Source: Pseudomonas atagonensis (GTDB lineage Bacteria > Pseudomonadota > Gammaproteobacteria > Pseudomonadales > Pseudomonadaceae). From it: 64,000 nucleotides of DNA. A model generated the notes under the pieces. The model worked only from the letters and a program-made list of their open reading frames with translations, searched no databases and was not told the origin of the DNA. Below, in pieces: positions 61,802-64,000 of the stretch (the first letter of the stretch is position 1; the number at the start of each line of letters is the position of its first letter). The stretch is from the NCBI RefSeq assembly GCF_011369485.1, contig NZ_VXCA01000040.1:36297-100296 (forward strand), in the 5' to 3' direction. The translations under genes and the position numbers were made by a program.

Positions 61802-63876
61802 AGTTACGTTTTGCAGCTGTGCTGTTATTACCCTGTGGCCTGGCGCATGCAGAGCCACGCATTACCCAGAATGACTTCGGTGGCACCGGTCTGTTGCAGA
61901 CGCCGACAGCGCGCATGGCCCCGGCCGGCGAGTTGAGTGTCAACGCCAACCGCACTGAACCGTACAGCCGTTACAGCGTGTCGTTGCAGCCGCTGGACTG
62001 GCTCGAAGGTTCATTCCGTTACACCGCGATCACTAACCGGCCCTACGGCTCGGAGGCTCTGAGCGGCAGCCAGAGCTATAAGGACAAGGCGGTCGACGTC
62101 AAAGTCCGGCTGTGGGAAGAAACCCACTGGGCGCCTGATGTGGCGCTGGGTTTCCGAGACGTCGGCGGTACGGGTTTGTTCGCCAGTGAGTTTTTCGTCG
62201 CCAACAAGCGCTACGACAATTTCGATTTCAGCGCCGGCATTGCCTGGGGTTACCTGGGCAATCGCGGCGACGTCGACAACCCCTTGGGTTATCTCGATGA
62301 TCGCTTCAAGACCCGGCCGGCGCTCGAAGGCACCGGTGACGTCAACGCGGGCTCGTACTTTCGCGGCAAGCCGTCATTCTTCGGTGGTGTGAGCTATCAG
62401 ACGCCATGGGATCGGCTCAGCCTGAAACTCGAATACGAAGGCAACGATTACAAGCACGAGCCGAAGGACAACGAGATCAAGCAGGACTCGCCGATCAACC
62501 TGGGCGCGGTGTTCAAGGTGACGGATTCGGTTGATGTGAGTGCGGCGTGGGAGCGCGGCAACACGGCGATGTTCGGTGTGACATTCCACACCAATTTTGT
62601 CAGTCGCAAGGCTCCTGCGAAAACCTACGATCCTACCCCGGAACCGTTGCCGGCGAAGGCGCCGACCACGGCGCCGGATCAGGTCAACTGGGCCGACGTG
62701 TCGCAACGCTTGCAACAGAATGCCGGTTACAAGGTCGAGCGCATTACTCAGCGCGATTCCGAGCTGATTGTGTATGGCGAGCAGCAGCGTTATTTCCATT
62801 CGTCCAAGGCTGTCGGTCGGGCGAGCCGGATTCTCGACAACAGCGTCAACGACGACATCGACTGGTTCACCGTGGTCAACAAGCGCTACGACTTGCCGCT
62901 GGAAGAAACCAGCGTGCCGCGTCAGACCTTCCGCGAAGTAATCAACAACGAAGAGCCGTTGTTGTCGCTGCACCGCACCACGGAGATCAATCCGGCGATG
63001 CCGCACAACGAGAAAACCCTATACAGCGAAGCGCCGCAGCACTTCAGTTATGGCGTCGGCCTGGGCTTCAAGCAGAACGTCGGTGGCCCGGATGGCTTGC
63101 TCTATCAGTTCAGCGCCGATGCCGACGCTGAATACCGCTTCAACCGCAACACCTGGTGGAGCGGCTTGCTCAGCGCCAACCTGGCGAACAACTTCGACAA
63201 GTTCACCTACGACGCGCCGAGCGGTTTGCCGCGCGTGCGCACGGACTTGCGTCAGTACCTGACCACGTCCAACACCACCATGCCGTTGTTCCAGCTCAGC
63301 CACGCCGAGCAACTGGATAAAGACCTGTACGGCATGGTTTACGGCGGATATCTGGAGTCGATGTTTGCCGGCGTGGGCGGTGAAGTGCTGTTCCGGCCGA
63401 CGGGCGAACGCTGGTCAGTGGGCGCGGATCTGAACTGGGTGCGTCAGCGTGATTTCGATCAGGGGTTTGCGTTGCGCGATTATTCGGTGGTGACCGGGCA
63501 CATTACCGGCTACACCGATCTGCCGTTCGACACCTTGGCAGCCGTCAGTGTCGGTCGCTATCTGGCCGGCGATTGGGGCGGCACGCTGGACATCTCGCGA
63601 GAGTTTTTCAACGGCGTGCGCTTTGGTGCCTGGGCGACGATCACCACCGCCGGCAGTGCCGAGTATGGCGAAGGTAGTTTCGACAAAGGCATCTACCTGT
63701 CGATTCCGTTCGACGAAATGATGAGCATGTCGACCATGCGCCGCGCCAACCTGGTCTGGGCACCGCTGACCCGTGACGGCGGCGCGCGACTCAACCGAAG
63801 CTTCCAGCTGCACTCGATGACCGATAGCCGCGAAGGCGATATGTTCTATCGCAACTTCGAGAAGATCACGGAGTAA
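61798..63876 (+). CDS. YjbH/GfcD-family outer-membrane protein
   Basis: 692 residues: signal peptide ending LAHA, then NDFGGTGLLQTPTARM, the start signature of YjbH proteins, and many alternating beta strands typical of a large outer-membrane barrel. The family belongs to the group 4 capsule and yjb operons and may help the polymer pass or attach at the outer membrane. TTG start at 61798 overlaps the YjbG-like stop by four bases. Last gene of the operon; a REPIN follows. Confidence 0.85.
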   Translation: MKLRFAAVLLLPCGLAHAEPRITQNDFGGTGLLQTPTARMAPAGELSVNANRTEPYSRYSVSLQPLDWLEGSFRYTAITNRPYGSEALSGSQSYKDKAVDVKVRLWEETHWAPDVALGFRDVGGTGLFASEFFVANKRYDNFDFSAGIAWGYLGNRGDVDNPLGYLDDRFKTRPALEGTGDVNAGSYFRGKPSFFGGVSYQTPWDRLSLKLEYEGNDYKHEPKDNEIKQDSPINLGAVFKVTDSVDVSAAWERGNTAMFGVTFHTNFVSRKAPAKTYDPTPEPLPAKAPTTAPDQVNWADVSQRLQQNAGYKVERITQRDSELIVYGEQQRYFHSSKAVGRASRILDNSVNDDIDWFTVVNKRYDLPLEETSVPRQTFREVINNEEPLLSLHRTTEINPAMPHNEKTLYSEAPQHFSYGVGLGFKQNVGGPDGLLYQFSADADAEYRFNRNTWWSGLLSANLANNFDKFTYDAPSGLPRVRTDLRQYLTTSNTTMPLFQLSHAEQLDKDLYGMVYGGYLESMFAGVGGEVLFRPTGERWSVGADLNWVRQRDFDQGFALRDYSVVTGHITGYTDLPFDTLAAVSVGRYLAGDWGGTLDISREFFNGVRFGAWATITTAGSAEYGEGSFDKGIYLSIPFDEMMSMSTMRRANLVWAPLTRDGGARLNRSFQLHSMTDSREGDMFYRNFEKITE

Positions 63877-63897
63877 CTCAGCATCAACTCCAATCAC

Positions 63898-63988
63898 TGT
63901 GGGAGCGGGCTTGCTTGCGAAGACGACGGCACATTCAACATCGATGTTGCCTGGCCTGACGCATTCGTGAGCAAGCCCATTCCCACAG
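63898..63988. repeat. REPIN (GCGGGCTTGCTTGCGAA variant)
   Basis: TGTGGGAGCGGGCTTGCTTG and an inverted arm ending AGCAAGCCCATTCCCACA, slightly diverged from the elements at 5218 and 39651. It fills most of the final 124 bases of the window. Confidence 0.88.
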
Positions 63989-64000
63989 GAGTTCTGTGTC

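Overview
The window is chromosomal DNA of a Pseudomonas, most likely of the P. fluorescens species complex. The protein sequences, the gene order (sltY-uup-uspA-fadBA-topA-lexA/sulA-psrA-nagZ-mtiP-mfd-gap-sthA-lolCDE and copRS-queF-mlaA-rssBC-tal) and REP/REPIN repeats of the type seen in fluorescent pseudomonads all agree. No rRNA, tRNA, CRISPR array, transposase, integrase or phage gene was seen.

Region 1 (1-36 kb) is core housekeeping. It holds the 3' end of an ABC exporter, a lytic transglycosylase, an ABC-F ATPase, the fadBA beta-oxidation operon, DNA topoisomerase I, the SOS operon lexA-sulA divergent from psrA, nagZ and the methylthioinosine phosphorylase gene. An apparent mfd-csiV-SNF2 helicase operon follows, then a long glyceraldehyde-3-phosphate dehydrogenase, an MHS-type MFS carrier, a lone apbE, the soluble transhydrogenase, a glycerophosphodiesterase, a PilZ protein and lolC-lolD-lolE. 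Several operators can be read directly: two LexA boxes before lexA and two overlapping PsrA-type palindromes on the psrA promoter.

Region 2 (36-45 kb) holds a copper-type two-component system divergent from a cupredoxin gene with a CopR/CusR-like box between them, queF, a DUF4404 gene, a HAD protein that appears to have lost its nucleophile, mlaA, a second PilZ gene, rssB-rssC (control of RpoS turnover) and tal.

Region 3 (45.2-63.9 kb) is the accessory part: an exopolysaccharide/capsule locus. It contains a secreted glycoside hydrolase; wzb and wzc; one GT4 glycosyltransferase; a pyruvyl transferase; Wzx-like and Wzy-like membrane proteins; an acyltransferase; an SGNH hydrolase; galU with a truncated phosphomannomutase remnant; galE; and a second block consisting of a YjbE/GfcA-like Thr/Gly-rich peptide, Wza, and YjbF-, YjbG- and YjbH-like proteins. 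This combines Wzx/Wzy-type assembly with the accessory set known from E. coli group 4 capsule (gfcABCDE-etp-etk) and yjbEFGH. A nearly identical A/T-rich element (GTTATTTTTAGTC and variants) recurs in the three promoter regions of this locus and nowhere else that I noticed; it is a candidate operator for a dedicated regulator. No initiating glycosyl-phosphate transferase is present and there is only one glycosyltransferase, so the repeat unit must depend on genes elsewhere.

Six REPIN-like inverted REP pairs of three sequence types and one composite palindromic repeat lie between genes.
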